A stretch of 39,447 nt of DNA from Cellulomonas gelida. GTDB lineage: Bacteria; Actinomycetota; Actinomycetes; Actinomycetales; Cellulomonadaceae. Positions 1 through 8,882 of the stretch are shown here, one piece after another. The translations under genes were made by a program, and so were the position numbers. A model generated the notes under the pieces. The model saw only the letters and a program-made list of their open reading frames with translations. It was not told the origin of the DNA and ran no database searches. The stretch is taken from NCBI RefSeq assembly GCF_006538725.1, contig NZ_BJLQ01000033.1, positions 1 to 39,447 on the forward strand, in the 5' to 3' direction. Numbering within the stretch: the stretch's first letter is position 1; every line of letters begins with the position of its first letter.

Positions 1-635
1 GGGAGCCGGTAGTGCTGACGCTCGAGCAGCTCGACGAGCGGCAGGTGCTCGGTGCCCTCGCGGACCGGGAAGACGTGGTCGTGGTACCGCAGCACCACGC
101 GCGCGCCGTGGCCCGGGACCTCCTCCTCGCCGAGCACGAGCTCGCCGCGAGCGACGACCGCGCCGATCCGGTCGCCCAGCACGGGCATGAGCACCGCGCC
201 GTCGCCCGCCGACCAGTCGACGTCGAACCACGCGGCGTAGGGCGAGTCGGGCCCGTCCTCGAGCACCGACCACAGCGCGGAGTTGTGCCACACGGGCGTC
301 GGGACGGCCATGTGGTTCGGGACGATGTCGAGCACGAGGCCGAGGCCTGCCTCGTGCGCGACCGACGCGAGCCGGCGCAGCCCGGGCAGACCGCCGAGCA
401 CGGGTGAGACCTCGTCGTGCGCGACGACGTCGTAGCCGTGCGTGGAGCCCGGGGCCGCGGTCAGGACGGGGGAGAGGTACACGTGCGTGACGCCGAGCGA
501 CGCGAGGTACGGCACGCGCCGCGCGACGTCGTCGAACGTGAGGTCGGCGCCGAGCTGGACGCGGTAGGTGGAGACGGGCACCGGACGGCCCGCCGCCGGC
601 AGGCGACGCGACGGCGTCTGACGGACCTCCGTCAC
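1..635 (-). CDS. treY: Maltooligosyl trehalose synthase TreY, N-terminal part (cut by left edge)
   Basis: TreY rearranges the terminal alpha-1,4 link of maltooligosaccharides to alpha-1,1, giving maltooligosyltrehalose, which TreZ then cleaves to trehalose. About 211 N-terminal residues are visible with no stop before the edge. Seen motifs: STYRVQL near the start, then YLASLGVTHVYLSPVL, GSTHGYDVV and LVLDIVPNHMA (GH13 region I), and RQHYRL near the cut. These are the standard opening blocks of TreY. The GTG start at 635-633 overlaps the glgX stop by four bases (GTGA), so translation is probably coupled. Coupling to a debranching enzyme fits the glycogen-to-trehalose route, since GlgX releases the linear maltooligosaccharides that TreY uses. 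The C-terminal half and any treZ lie outside the window. Confidence 0.93.
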   Translation of the reverse strand, partial: MTEVRQTPSRRLPAAGRPVPVSTYRVQLGADLTFDDVARRVPYLASLGVTHVYLSPVLTAAPGSTHGYDVVAHDEVSPVLGGLPGLRRLASVAHEAGLGLVLDIVPNHMAVPTPVWHNSALWSVLEDGPDSPYAAWFDVDWSAGDGAVLMPVLGDRIGAVVARGELVLGEEEVPGHGARVVLRYHDHVFPVREGTEHLPLVELLERQHYRL

Positions 636-2935
636 GCGTCGGCACCGGTCGACGGCTGCGACGTCCCGCTCGCCGCCGCGGCGCCGTCGGCCGACGGTGC
701 GGAACGGCCCGAGCCGGCGGGGCGCTTGCTCGCGCGGCGCTTCGTGCCCCGCGCGGGGACCACCTTCGCGGCCTCGCGCGCCGCGGCCGCCACAGCGCCC
801 GAGCCCGACGTCGCCGGGATCTGCTGGAGCGGCGGACGCGTCAGCACGACCATCGAGTGGCGTGCGAGCGCGAGCTCCTCGCCGGGAGCGGCGGTGTCAC
901 CCGGGTCCACCTGGGAGTCGGTGTCGAGCACCGCGGTCCACACCTCGCCGTAGTCGCTGTCCGGGATGGTGAACGACGTCGGGTCGGGCTGGCCGTTGAA
1001 CAGGATGAGGAACGAGTCGTCGACGATCTCCTCGCCGCGCAGGTCCGGCTCGGCGATCGCGTCGCCGTTGAGGAACACCATGACGGAGCGCGCCATCGAG
1101 TTGTTCCACTCGTCGTCCGACATGTGCGTGCCGGACGGCGCGAGCCACTCGATGTCGTGCAGGTCCGACTCGCCGCCGTGCTCGGGCGCACCCGCGAAGA
1201 ACCGGCGGCGACGGAACACCGGGTGCTCACGGCGCAGCCGGACGACGCGTCGGGCGAACTCGAGCAGCGCCGTGCGCTCGTCGTCGAGATCCCAGTCCAC
1301 CCACGACAGCTCGTTGTCCTGGCAGTACACGTTGTTGTTGCCCTGCTGCGTGCGTCCCAGCTCGTCTCCGTGCGCCAGCATCGGGATGCCCTGCGAGAGC
1401 AGCAGGGTCGCGAGGAAGTTGCGCTGCTGACGGCCGCGCAGGGCGTTGATCGCGGAGTCGTCCGTCGGGCCCTCCACGCCGCAGTTCCACGAGCGGTTCC
1501 AGCCCTCGCCGTCGCGGTTGTCCTCGCCGTTCGCCTCGTTGTGCTTCTCGTTGTAGGACACGAGGTCGCGCAGCGTGAAGCCGTCGTGCGCCGTGATGAA
1601 GTTGACGCTCGCGATCGGCAGCCGCCCGGTGTGCTCGTACAGGTCCGACGACCCCGACAGCCGGCTCGCGAACTCGCCGAGCGTCGAGGGCTCGCCGCGC
1701 CAGAAGTCGCGCACGGTGTCGCGGTACTGGCCGTTCCACTCGGACCACAGCGGTGGGAACCCGCCCACCTGGTACCCGCCGTCGCCCACGTCCCACGGCT
1801 CGGCGATCAGCTTGACCTGCGAGACGACCGGGTCCTGGTGGACGAGGTCGAAGAACGCCGAGAGCCGGTCGACCTCGTGGAACTGACGGGCCAGCGTCGC
1901 CGCGAGGTCGAACCGGAAGCCGTCGACGTGCATCTCGGTGACCCAGTAGCGCAGCGAGTCCATGATCAGCTGCAGCACGTGCGGCGAGCGCATGAGCAGC
2001 GAGTTGCCCGTGCCCGTCGTGTCGAAGTAGTGCTCCTTCTCGTCGTCGACGAGCCGGTAGTAGTTCGCGTTGTCGATGCCGCGGAAGCTCAGCGTCGGGC
2101 CCAGGTGGTTGCCCTCAGCGGTGTGGTTGTAGACGACGTCGAGGATCACCTCGATGTCCGCCGCGTGCAGCTCCTTGACCATCGCCTTGAACTCCTGGAC
2201 CTGCTGCCCGGGGTGGCGGAAGGCCGCGTACGCGTTGTGCGGCGCGAAGAAGCCGATCGTGTTGTAGCCCCAGTAGTTCGACAGCCCCTTCTCCTGCAGC
2301 GACGGGTCGTCGACGAACTGGTGCACGGGCATGAGCTCGACCGCGGTCACGCCGAGCTGCTTGAGGTGGTCGATCACCGCGGGGTGCGCCATGCCGGCAT
2401 ACGTCCCCCGCAGCTCCTCCGGCACCGCGGGGTGGCGCTGCGTGAGGCCGCGCACGTGCGCCTCGTAGACCACCGACTCGTGGTACTCGTGCTCCGGCGG
2501 GCGGTCGTAGCCCCAGTCGAAGTAGGGGTTGATGACCACCGAGATCATCGTGTGCGCGGCGGAGTCGTCCTCGTTGCGCTGCTCGTGGTCGTCGAACCGG
2601 TAGGAGTACAGCGACGGGTCGCCGTCGACCTGGCCGTGGATCGCCTTGGCGTACGGGTCGAGCAGGAGCTTGGACGGGTCGCAGCGGTGCCCGTTCTCCG
2701 GGTCGTACGGCCCGTGCACGCGGTAGCCGTAGAGCTGGCCGGGCTGGACCGTGGGCAGGTAGCAGTGCCAGACGAACGCGTCGACCTCGACGAGCTCGAT
2801 GCGTCGCTCGCTCCCGTCGGGTTCGAGCAGGCACAGCTCGACGCGTTCGGCCACCTCGGAGAACAGCGCGAAGTTCGTGCCGGTCCCGTCGTAGGTGGCG
2901 CCGAGGGGGTAGGGGCGTCCGGGCCAGGTGAGCAT
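632..2935 (-). CDS. glgX: Glycogen debranching enzyme GlgX
   Basis: Hydrolyses alpha-1,6 branches of glycogen or limit dextrin in the cytoplasm. The protein is about 767 aa, normal for actinobacterial GlgX. It has an N-terminal CBM48-like domain (LGATYDGTGTNFALFSE) and then a GH13 barrel: DVVYNHTAEG (region I), GFRFDLA with the nucleophile Asp near residue 343, LIAEPWD with the acid Glu near 379, and FITAHDGFTL (region IV). The last ~50 residues are Ala/Arg/Lys-rich and low-complexity. The ATG at 2935 begins MLTWPGRPYPLG, the usual family start; an in-frame TTG at 2944 adds only three residues. No clear ribosome binding site is seen upstream. It overlaps treY downstream by four bases. Confidence 0.95.
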   Translation of the reverse strand: MLTWPGRPYPLGATYDGTGTNFALFSEVAERVELCLLEPDGSERRIELVEVDAFVWHCYLPTVQPGQLYGYRVHGPYDPENGHRCDPSKLLLDPYAKAIHGQVDGDPSLYSYRFDDHEQRNEDDSAAHTMISVVINPYFDWGYDRPPEHEYHESVVYEAHVRGLTQRHPAVPEELRGTYAGMAHPAVIDHLKQLGVTAVELMPVHQFVDDPSLQEKGLSNYWGYNTIGFFAPHNAYAAFRHPGQQVQEFKAMVKELHAADIEVILDVVYNHTAEGNHLGPTLSFRGIDNANYYRLVDDEKEHYFDTTGTGNSLLMRSPHVLQLIMDSLRYWVTEMHVDGFRFDLAATLARQFHEVDRLSAFFDLVHQDPVVSQVKLIAEPWDVGDGGYQVGGFPPLWSEWNGQYRDTVRDFWRGEPSTLGEFASRLSGSSDLYEHTGRLPIASVNFITAHDGFTLRDLVSYNEKHNEANGEDNRDGEGWNRSWNCGVEGPTDDSAINALRGRQQRNFLATLLLSQGIPMLAHGDELGRTQQGNNNVYCQDNELSWVDWDLDDERTALLEFARRVVRLRREHPVFRRRRFFAGAPEHGGESDLHDIEWLAPSGTHMSDDEWNNSMARSVMVFLNGDAIAEPDLRGEEIVDDSFLILFNGQPDPTSFTIPDSDYGEVWTAVLDTDSQVDPGDTAAPGEELALARHSMVVLTRPPLQQIPATSGSGAVAAAAREAAKVVPARGTKRRASKRPAGSGRSAPSADGAAAASGTSQPSTGADA

Positions 2936-3090
2936 GCGGACCAATGTGCCAGCGACCGGCCAGGTCGGCAGCCCATGGGGCGCTGGAGTTCGTCACACGC
3001 TCGCCCGCGGCGCGCCACGACGGTGCTGTTGCCCTCGGGCTCCGGACCTGCTCGGCTGGGGCTCCGAGCGGCACCAGACAGGAGACGGCG

Positions 3091-4344
3091 ATGTCAGGAC
3101 GAGTGGTGGTCGTGGGCGGCGGGCTGGCCGGCGCGAAGACGGTCGAGGCGCTGCGCGAGCGGGGATTCGACGGCTCGGTCGTGCTGCTCGGCGCGGAGCG
3201 GGAGCGCCCCTACGAGCGCCCGCCGCTGTCGAAGGGGTACCTCACCGGGTCCGACGAGCGTGAGCAGGCGTTCGTGCACGCGCCCGAGTGGTACGCGGCG
3301 CACGACGTGGACCTGCGTCTCGCCGTCACGGTGACCGCGATCGACCGCGGCTCGCGCGAGGTCGTCGACTCCGACGGGACGCGAACCGGCTACGACCACC
3401 TGGTCCTCGCGACCGGGTCGGAGCCGCGCCGCCTCGACGTGCCCGGCGGCGACCTCGACGGCGTCGTGACGCTGCGCACCCTGGCGGACAGCGACCGGTT
3501 GCGCGAGCAGCTCGCGCGCGTGGCGGGGTCGGGCGGGCGCGTCGTCGTGGTCGGCGGCGGCTGGATCGGGCTCGAGGTCGCGGCGGCGGCGCGCACCGCG
3601 GGGTGCGACGTGACCGTGCTGGTGCGCGACCCGGCGCCGCTGCTGGCCGTGCTGGGGGAGCGCCTCGCGCACGCGTTCGCTGACCTGCACCGCGAGCACG
3701 GCGTCGACCTGCGCACGCTCGTGGACGTGCGCGCGCTGCAGCCCGCACAGCCCGGCGGCACCGCGGTCGGCGCGGTCGAGCTCGCCGACGGCACGCGGCT
3801 CGACGCCGCGCTCGTCGTCGTCGGGATCGGTGCCACCCCGCGGTCGGGCCTGGCGCGCGACGCGGGTCTCGCGGTGGGCGCCGACGGCGGGATCGAGGTC
3901 GACAGCGGGCTGCGCTCGTCGGACCCGCACGTGCTCGCGGTGGGTGACCTCGCGGCCGTGGACCACCCGTTCCTCGGCGAGCGCGTCCGCGTCGAGCACT
4001 GGGACGCGGCCCTGCACCACGGTGCCACCGCCGCAGCGACGATCCTGGGCGTCGACGAGCCCTACGACCGCCTGCCGTACTTCTTCACCGACCAGTACGA
4101 CCTCGGCATGGAGTACACGGGGTGGCCGGGCTCCCAGGGGTACGACGAGGTCGTCGTGCGCGGCGACGAGGCGGCGCGCGAGCTCGTCGCGTTCTGGCTG
4201 CGGCAGGGGCGCGTCGTCGCCGGCATGAACGTCAACGTGTGGGACGTCGTCGACGACGTGCAGGCGCTGATCCGCTCGCGCGCCGTCGTGCGGCCCGAAC
4301 GCCTCGCCGACCCCGGCGTGCCGCTGGCCGATCTCGCCCGCTGA
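3091..4344 (+). CDS. FAD-dependent ferredoxin/rubredoxin-type NAD(P)H reductase
   Basis: A 417-aa pyridine-nucleotide-disulphide family flavoprotein of the ferredoxin-reductase type (BphA4/ThcD-like), moving electrons from NAD(P)H through FAD to a small iron-sulphur protein. Seen: FAD-binding VVVGGGLAGAKTVEALR at the N-terminus, the family block YERPPLSKGYL near residue 50, ATGSEPRRL, a second Rossmann motif RVVVVGGGWIGLEVAAAA for NAD(P)H, VLAVGDLA before the flavin, and a C-terminal reductase domain (FFTDQYDLGMEYTG). The ATG at 3091 has a CAGGAG site about eight bases upstream; in-frame codons further upstream lack this signal. No ferredoxin or P450 lies nearby, so the partner is unknown. 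It diverges from glgX. Confidence 0.88.
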   Translation: MSGRVVVVGGGLAGAKTVEALRERGFDGSVVLLGAERERPYERPPLSKGYLTGSDEREQAFVHAPEWYAAHDVDLRLAVTVTAIDRGSREVVDSDGTRTGYDHLVLATGSEPRRLDVPGGDLDGVVTLRTLADSDRLREQLARVAGSGGRVVVVGGGWIGLEVAAAARTAGCDVTVLVRDPAPLLAVLGERLAHAFADLHREHGVDLRTLVDVRALQPAQPGGTAVGAVELADGTRLDAALVVVGIGATPRSGLARDAGLAVGADGGIEVDSGLRSSDPHVLAVGDLAAVDHPFLGERVRVEHWDAALHHGATAAATILGVDEPYDRLPYFFTDQYDLGMEYTGWPGSQGYDEVVVRGDEAARELVAFWLRQGRVVAGMNVNVWDVVDDVQALIRSRAVVRPERLADPGVPLADLAR

Positions 4345-4355
4345 CGCTGGCCGGG

Positions 4356-5462
4356 TCAGCCCACGAGCGCGTGCGCGCCGAGCGTGCGCTGGGTCGCACG
4401 GCGGACCACGGCCGCGTCGTCGTCCCCGCGGGCGCGCCAGGCCATCTGCTCGATCGCGCCGTTGCCGCGGCGGCGGACCTCGGTGAGCTGGCGCTCGACC
4501 GCCTCGAGGTCGCCGTTGTCGACCAGTGCGTCGCGCACGTGGTCGACGAGCTCGTCGACCACGTCGGCCGCGGGCGCCGGTCGCCACGACAGCGGGCTGA
4601 CCAGCTCGCCGCTGAGGCCCGACCGCGCGGCCCGCCAGGCCGCGGTGCGCAGCACCTCGACACGCGGCGGTGCCGGGTCGACGGGGCGCCGGACCGCGGT
4701 GTCCGCGAGCGCACGCACGAGCGCGGCCTGCAGCGCGGCGTCGGCCGCGTCCAGGCACACGTCCGCGACGCGCACCTCGACCGTGGGGTAGCGCTGGGAC
4801 AGGCGGGCGTCGAAGTAGAGCATCCCGTCGTCCAGGATCGTGCCGCTCGCCAGGAGCGACTCGACGAGCGCGCGGTACCCGGCCGCGTCGCCGAACGGCG
4901 CGGTCGGGCCCGCCGTGGGCCAGCGGCCCCACACCTGCGACCGGTAGCTCGCGTAGCCGCTCGCCACGCCCTGCCACGCCGGGCTGTTCGCGGACAGGGC
5001 GAGCAGCACTGACGTCCACGGGCGCAGGTGGTCGAGGATCAGCACGCCCTCCTCGTCGTCCGCGACGGACACGTGCACGTGGCAGCCGCACGTCAGCTGC
5101 TCGTGCGCGGTCAGACCGAAGCGGGCACGGATCTGACCGGCGCGCTTGTCCGGGATCACCGTCGGGTCGACGGCCTGCGGCGCGGTGCCGAGCGCCGCGA
5201 TGCGCACGCCCACGGCTTGTGCGAGGTCGTCGACGCGCTCGCGGCCCCGGCGGATCTCGGTGAGCAGCTCGCCCAGGTCGGTGCACGGCTTGGTCGACGT
5301 CTCGACCTGCTCGCTCTTGAACTCCTTCTCGACGTCGCCGCCCGGCTCGGCGGTCCGCGGCACCTCGCGCGCCGCGAGCCCGAGCACGGCCGGTGACTGC
5401 GCCGCGGGCTCGCCCTCGGGCGTGACCAGCAGGTACTCCTCTTCGACTCCCATGGTGCGCAC
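4356..5462 (-). CDS. YbdK-type carboxylate-amine ligase (glutamate-cysteine ligase 2 family)
   Basis: A 368-aa member of the GCS2 family, ATP-dependent ligases that join a carboxylate (often glutamate) to an amine. E. coli YbdK has weak gamma-glutamyl-cysteine ligase activity. Seen: the opening MGVEEEYLLV, EKEFKSEQVET about 45 residues later, and CGCHVHVSV near residue 125, all family hallmarks of the ATP/metal site. The GTG start at 5462 gives MRTMGVEEE; ATG at 5453 is an alternative three residues in. It converges with the reductase gene with an 11-base gap. The true substrate cannot be told from sequence. Actinobacteria use mycothiol rather than glutathione, so glutathione synthesis is unlikely. 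Confidence 0.85.
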   Translation of the reverse strand: MRTMGVEEEYLLVTPEGEPAAQSPAVLGLAAREVPRTAEPGGDVEKEFKSEQVETSTKPCTDLGELLTEIRRGRERVDDLAQAVGVRIAALGTAPQAVDPTVIPDKRAGQIRARFGLTAHEQLTCGCHVHVSVADDEEGVLILDHLRPWTSVLLALSANSPAWQGVASGYASYRSQVWGRWPTAGPTAPFGDAAGYRALVESLLASGTILDDGMLYFDARLSQRYPTVEVRVADVCLDAADAALQAALVRALADTAVRRPVDPAPPRVEVLRTAAWRAARSGLSGELVSPLSWRPAPAADVVDELVDHVRDALVDNGDLEAVERQLTEVRRRGNGAIEQMAWRARGDDDAAVVRRATQRTLGAHALVG

Positions 5463-5594
5463 GCGGCAAGTCTGCGGTGGCCCGCGCCGTCCGGCGACCC
5501 GAGCAGCGGCGCAGGCGCCCGCCGACGGGCCGCCGCGGCGTCTGCAAGGACCACAGGGTTCGCCACACGAGACCGGTAGGCGGAAGGAGCCGGT

Positions 5595-6062
5595 GTGCAG
5601 GCGACGACGCGTGCGGTGCTCGGCGGCGCGACCACGGTCGTGGGGGTCGTCGGCGTGCTGGTGGCGGCCCTCACGGCGTGCCAGCAGACCGCGGGCGCGG
5701 CCGTCCCACGGTCCTCCGCGACCGGGACGACCACCGCGGCGACCACCCCGGCGACGATCGCGGCGTCCTCGTGCGGCGTCGTCCGGCTCGACCAGGGCGA
5801 ACGCGTGCCGGAGCCCGCCTGGGCGTGCCTCGACGCGGCGCTGGACGCGGGTCGCGCGGCCTCGCTCGTCGTGACGCAGCCGACCACGGAGGGTGACCCG
5901 ATCGTCCTCACCTACCGGGTCGGCGGCGACGTGCAGGGCATGGAGGTCGTCACGGACGACCGCGCCGACGAGTTCGCCCCGCCGGACTCACGCGGCCTGC
6001 ACCGTGAGCTGTGCACGGGCACCGTGCGGGTCGCCGAGCCGCGGGACTGCCGCCCGGCCTGA
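5595..6062 (+). CDS. Small secreted lipoprotein of unknown function
   Basis: A 155-aa protein with a GTG start at 5595 and a strong GGAAGGAG site at 5582-5589. The N-terminus is a lipoprotein signal: a hydrophobic stretch (residues 8-26) ends in the lipobox L26-T-A-C29, so the mature protein should be anchored by Cys29. A Thr/Ala-rich linker follows, then a compact domain of about 100 residues with four further cysteines (in SSCGVV, WACLDA, ELCTG and RDCRPA), which could form two disulphides outside the cell. I do not recognise the domain. It stands alone, converging with the ABC exporter operon. Confidence 0.75.
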   Translation: MQATTRAVLGGATTVVGVVGVLVAALTACQQTAGAAVPRSSATGTTTAATTPATIAASSCGVVRLDQGERVPEPAWACLDAALDAGRAASLVVTQPTTEGDPIVLTYRVGGDVQGMEVVTDDRADEFAPPDSRGLHRELCTGTVRVAEPRDCRPA

Positions 6063-6092
6063 GCCGACGAGTGGCGGCAGCACGGGCGCCGC

Positions 6093-6962
6093 TCAGGCGA
6101 CGCGCACGCGGTCGGTGTCCAGCGCGACCATGACCTCCTCGAGCGTCGCGGCCACGTCCCGGACGCGCGCGTCGAGCCCTGCGTCGCGCAGCACGGCCTC
6201 GACCCGCTCGCGGGGGACGGCGGCGACGCGCACCGACCGGCCCGCGAGCATGACCGGGAGCCCCGCGCCGTCGAGGACGGTGAACGCCTCCTGCCAGGAC
6301 GCGGCGTCGACCGCGACCGCCGTCGTCGACGCGGTGATCTCGGCCTCGGACCCGGTGGCGACCACGCGTCCGCGCGACATCAGGACGAGCCGGTCGCACT
6401 GCTGCGCCTCGCTCATGTAGTGCGTCGTCACGAGCACCCCGACACCCGCGTCCGCGCGTGCGTGCACGCGGTCCCAGAGCCGCGCGCGCGCGAGCGGGTC
6501 CACGCCGGACGTCGGCTCGTCGAGCACCAGCAGCGCGGGGGAGTGCGCGAGCGCGACGGTGAACGCGAGCCTGCGCTGGCGGCCGAGGCCGATCGCGCCG
6601 ACGAGCGTGTCGGCGACCGGGACGAGATCCGCGGGCACGGGCGGCGTCGGGTGACCGTACGCGCTCGCGGCGAACGCCAGGTTCTCCCGGACCGTGAGGT
6701 CGTCGTAGAGCCCGAGCCCCTGGGCCACGTACCCGACGCGGCGCCGGGTCGACCTGCTGGGGGCCTCCCCGAGCAGCCGGAGCTCGCCCGCGTCGGTCGC
6801 AGTCAGTCCGAGCAGCATGCGGATCAGCGTCGTCTTCCCGGCACCGTTCGCGCCCAGCAGCCCGACGATCTCGCCCGACTCGACGGACAGCGAGACGTCG
6901 TCCACCGCGACCTGGTCGCCGAACCGCCGCGTGACCGCCGCGACCCGCACGAGCTCGGTCAT
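6093..6962 (-). CDS. ABC-2 exporter ATP-binding protein (second ATPase)
   Basis: A 289-aa ATPase. Seen: Walker A GANGAGKTTLIRML, Q-loop region VGYVAQGLGLYDDLTV, Walker B with catalytic Glu LLVLDEPTSGVDP, and H-loop VTTHYMSEA. The signature motif is unusual: the usual LSGG position reads GRQRRLAFTVAL. The C-terminal ~75 residues form the extra domain common in ABC-2 ATPases. The ATG at 6962 overlaps the stop of the preceding ATPase gene by four bases. With that ATPase and the permease it resembles E. coli YbhF/YbhS, where two ATPase domains are fused in one chain; here they are separate genes. Substrate unknown; drug or lipid export is likely by family. Confidence 0.88.
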   Translation of the reverse strand: MTELVRVAAVTRRFGDQVAVDDVSLSVESGEIVGLLGANGAGKTTLIRMLLGLTATDAGELRLLGEAPSRSTRRRVGYVAQGLGLYDDLTVRENLAFAASAYGHPTPPVPADLVPVADTLVGAIGLGRQRRLAFTVALAHSPALLVLDEPTSGVDPLARARLWDRVHARADAGVGVLVTTHYMSEAQQCDRLVLMSRGRVVATGSEAEITASTTAVAVDAASWQEAFTVLDGAGLPVMLAGRSVRVAAVPRERVEAVLRDAGLDARVRDVAATLEEVMVALDTDRVRVA

Positions 6963-7816
6963 GCCGTCGCCTCGCGCGCGAGCGCCGCGGCGACGACGGC
7001 GTCCTCGAGGTCGACCGGCACGGCCTGCCCGACGGGTTCGGCACCGACCGGGAACCAGGCGCGGACCTCCCGCCCGCGGCGCCAGGTCCGCGCCGGGTCG
7101 TGCGTCGCGGTCGCGCGGCGCACGTGGCCCGGCGCGCCGCGCACGACGTCGTCGGGCGGCCCTGACAGCAGCGTGCGCCCCTGGTCGAGGACCAGCACGG
7201 TGCCGGCGCGCTCGGCCTCGTCCAGGTACGTGGTGGAGAACGCGACGGCCGCACCGGCGGACGCCGCCTGCGCGACGAGCCGCCACAGGTCGACCCTGCT
7301 CACCGGGTCGACCCCGGTGCTCGGCTCGTCGAGGACGAGCAGCACCGGGTCGTGCAGCGTCGCGAGGCCGAACGCGAGCTTCTGACGCATGCCGCCTGAT
7401 AGCTGCGACGCGAGGCGCCGCCGGGCCTCGCGCAGGCCGGTCGCGTCGAGCAGGCGCTCGCGCCGGCGCTCGAGGTCGCTGCCACGCAGCCGGTGCGCGG
7501 CGCCGACGAAGTCGACGTGCTCGTCGACCGTGAGCTCGGCCCACGTCCCGCCGCCCGTCGGCATGAAGCCGATCCGGCGCCGGTCGGGTGCGACGACCGA
7601 GCCGTGCTCGACCGGGACGACCCCGGCCAGCGCCCGCAGCAGCGTCGACTTGCCGGCGCCGTCGCCGCCGACGACCGCGGTCACGGCACCCGCGGGGACC
7701 GGGAGCGTCACGTCCTCGAGCGCGCGCACGTCGTCGAACCGCACGCTCACGCCGTACGCACCGAAGTCGCGCCGGCGCGGCTCGTCCTTCGTGCCCGCCC
7801 TTGCCTCGCTCGTCAT
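6959..7816 (-). CDS. ABC-2 exporter ATP-binding protein (first ATPase)
   Basis: A 285-aa ATPase. Walker A reads GGDGAGKSTLLRAL, where the DGAGK form is typical of the first ATPase half of YbhF-like fused proteins. It also has a full signature SQLSGGMRQKLAFGLA, Walker B LLVLDEPSTGVDP and a switch region AFSTTYLDEAERA in which the usual His of the H-loop is Tyr. The two ATPases are therefore complementary: this one has a canonical signature but no H-loop His, while its partner has the His but a degenerate signature. That pattern suggests an asymmetric heterodimer. ATG at 7816 overlaps the permease stop by four bases, and its own stop overlaps the next gene by four. Confidence 0.88.
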   Translation of the reverse strand: MTSEARAGTKDEPRRRDFGAYGVSVRFDDVRALEDVTLPVPAGAVTAVVGGDGAGKSTLLRALAGVVPVEHGSVVAPDRRRIGFMPTGGGTWAELTVDEHVDFVGAAHRLRGSDLERRRERLLDATGLREARRRLASQLSGGMRQKLAFGLATLHDPVLLVLDEPSTGVDPVSRVDLWRLVAQAASAGAAVAFSTTYLDEAERAGTVLVLDQGRTLLSGPPDDVVRGAPGHVRRATATHDPARTWRRGREVRAWFPVGAEPVGQAVPVDLEDAVVAAALAREATA

Positions 7817-8859
7817 GCCGACACCGGCTCGGCGGTGCGCGCGGTGGTGCGCCGGGCGGGCGCCAGGTCGCGCCGGAACCGCAGCACGGCGGCGCTGAAC
7901 ACGAGCACCGCCATGGCCGCGAGCACGACGAGCGCGGGCCACAGAGAGTCCAGCCCCGCGCCGCGCAGCATGATCCCCTGCGAGACCTTGACGAACCAGG
8001 TCAGGGGCAGGCAGTACCCGATCCACGAGATCGCGGCGGGCATCGCCTGCAGCGGGAAGATGAAGCCGGACAGCAGGATCTGCGGCATCAGGGTCATGAG
8101 CGCGACCTGGATCGCCTGGCCTTGGGTCTGCGACGCGGTCGAGATGAGCACGCCCACGCCGAGCACGACGAACAGGAACGTCGCCGCGGCGAGCGCGAAC
8201 AGCGCCGGGTTGCCGTTGAACGGCACGCCGAAGATCCACACGCCGAGCAGCGTGACGACGAGCATGTCGAACGACGCGAGCAGGAAGTACGGCGCGATCT
8301 TCCCGACGATCACGTCGGCGGGTCGCAGCGGCATGACCGCGAGCTGCTCGAGCGTGCCCGTCTGGCGTTCCCGGACGAGCCCGATGCTCGTGATGATCGT
8401 CCCGACGAAGGTGAGGATCAGCCCGACGAGGGCCGGGACCATGACCCAGGACGTCGTGAGGTCGGGGTTGAACAGGACCTCGGTGAGCACCTGGTCGCCC
8501 GCACGTCCGAGGGCCGCCGACGCGGTCTGGGCGACGAAGAGGCTGGAGCCGTCGACGTACGCGGTGGGCGGGGACGTCGAGGTGTCGAGGACGACGTCGG
8601 CGACGTCGTCGCGCACCAGCCCGCGGGCGTCGTCCGCGGTGGCGCCGGGGTCCGTGCCCTGGACGTCGAACAACGGGGGCAGCAGCGTGGCGACCTGGTC
8701 GGCGTGAGGGCCTACGACCTGCGTCGAGATCGAGTCGATCGTGAAGTTCGCCGCGTAGCCGAACACGACGAGCAGCACGATCGGAAGCGCGAACAGCATC
8801 GCCATGGTGCGGTGGTCGCGCCGCAGCTCGCGGAACTCCTTGACGATCATGGCCCGCAT
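7813..8859 (-). CDS. ABC-2 type exporter permease
   Basis: A 348-aa membrane protein. It has an N-terminal cytoplasmic helix (MIVKEFRELRRD), one TM segment (about residues 20-40), a large extracytoplasmic domain of ~130 residues, then five hydrophobic segments. The coupling-helix block RERQTGTLEQLAVMPLRP is a hallmark of the YbhS/YbhR/YhhJ group. The ATG at 8859 follows a GGGAGG site. It is the first gene of a three-gene operon in which every junction is an ATGA overlap. Only one permease gene is present, so a homodimer is likely. No HlyD-type adaptor lies here, unlike the E. coli ybhGFSR operon. Confidence 0.88.
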   Translation of the reverse strand: MRAMIVKEFRELRRDHRTMAMLFALPIVLLVVFGYAANFTIDSISTQVVGPHADQVATLLPPLFDVQGTDPGATADDARGLVRDDVADVVLDTSTSPPTAYVDGSSLFVAQTASAALGRAGDQVLTEVLFNPDLTTSWVMVPALVGLILTFVGTIITSIGLVRERQTGTLEQLAVMPLRPADVIVGKIAPYFLLASFDMLVVTLLGVWIFGVPFNGNPALFALAAATFLFVVLGVGVLISTASQTQGQAIQVALMTLMPQILLSGFIFPLQAMPAAISWIGYCLPLTWFVKVSQGIMLRGAGLDSLWPALVVLAAMAVLVFSAAVLRFRRDLAPARRTTARTAEPVSA

Positions 8860-8882
8860 GGCGGCCTCCCGGTACGCTCGGC

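Noticed and set aside
857..3334. 825-codon open frame opposite glgX
   Set aside because: Antisense shadow of GC-rich coding DNA; composition is Val/Arg/Asp repeats with no domain, while glgX on the other strand has all family motifs.
3094..5568. 824-codon minus-strand open frame
   Set aside because: Covers the reductase gene in antisense and YbdK in the wrong frame; Arg/Ala-rich with no motif.
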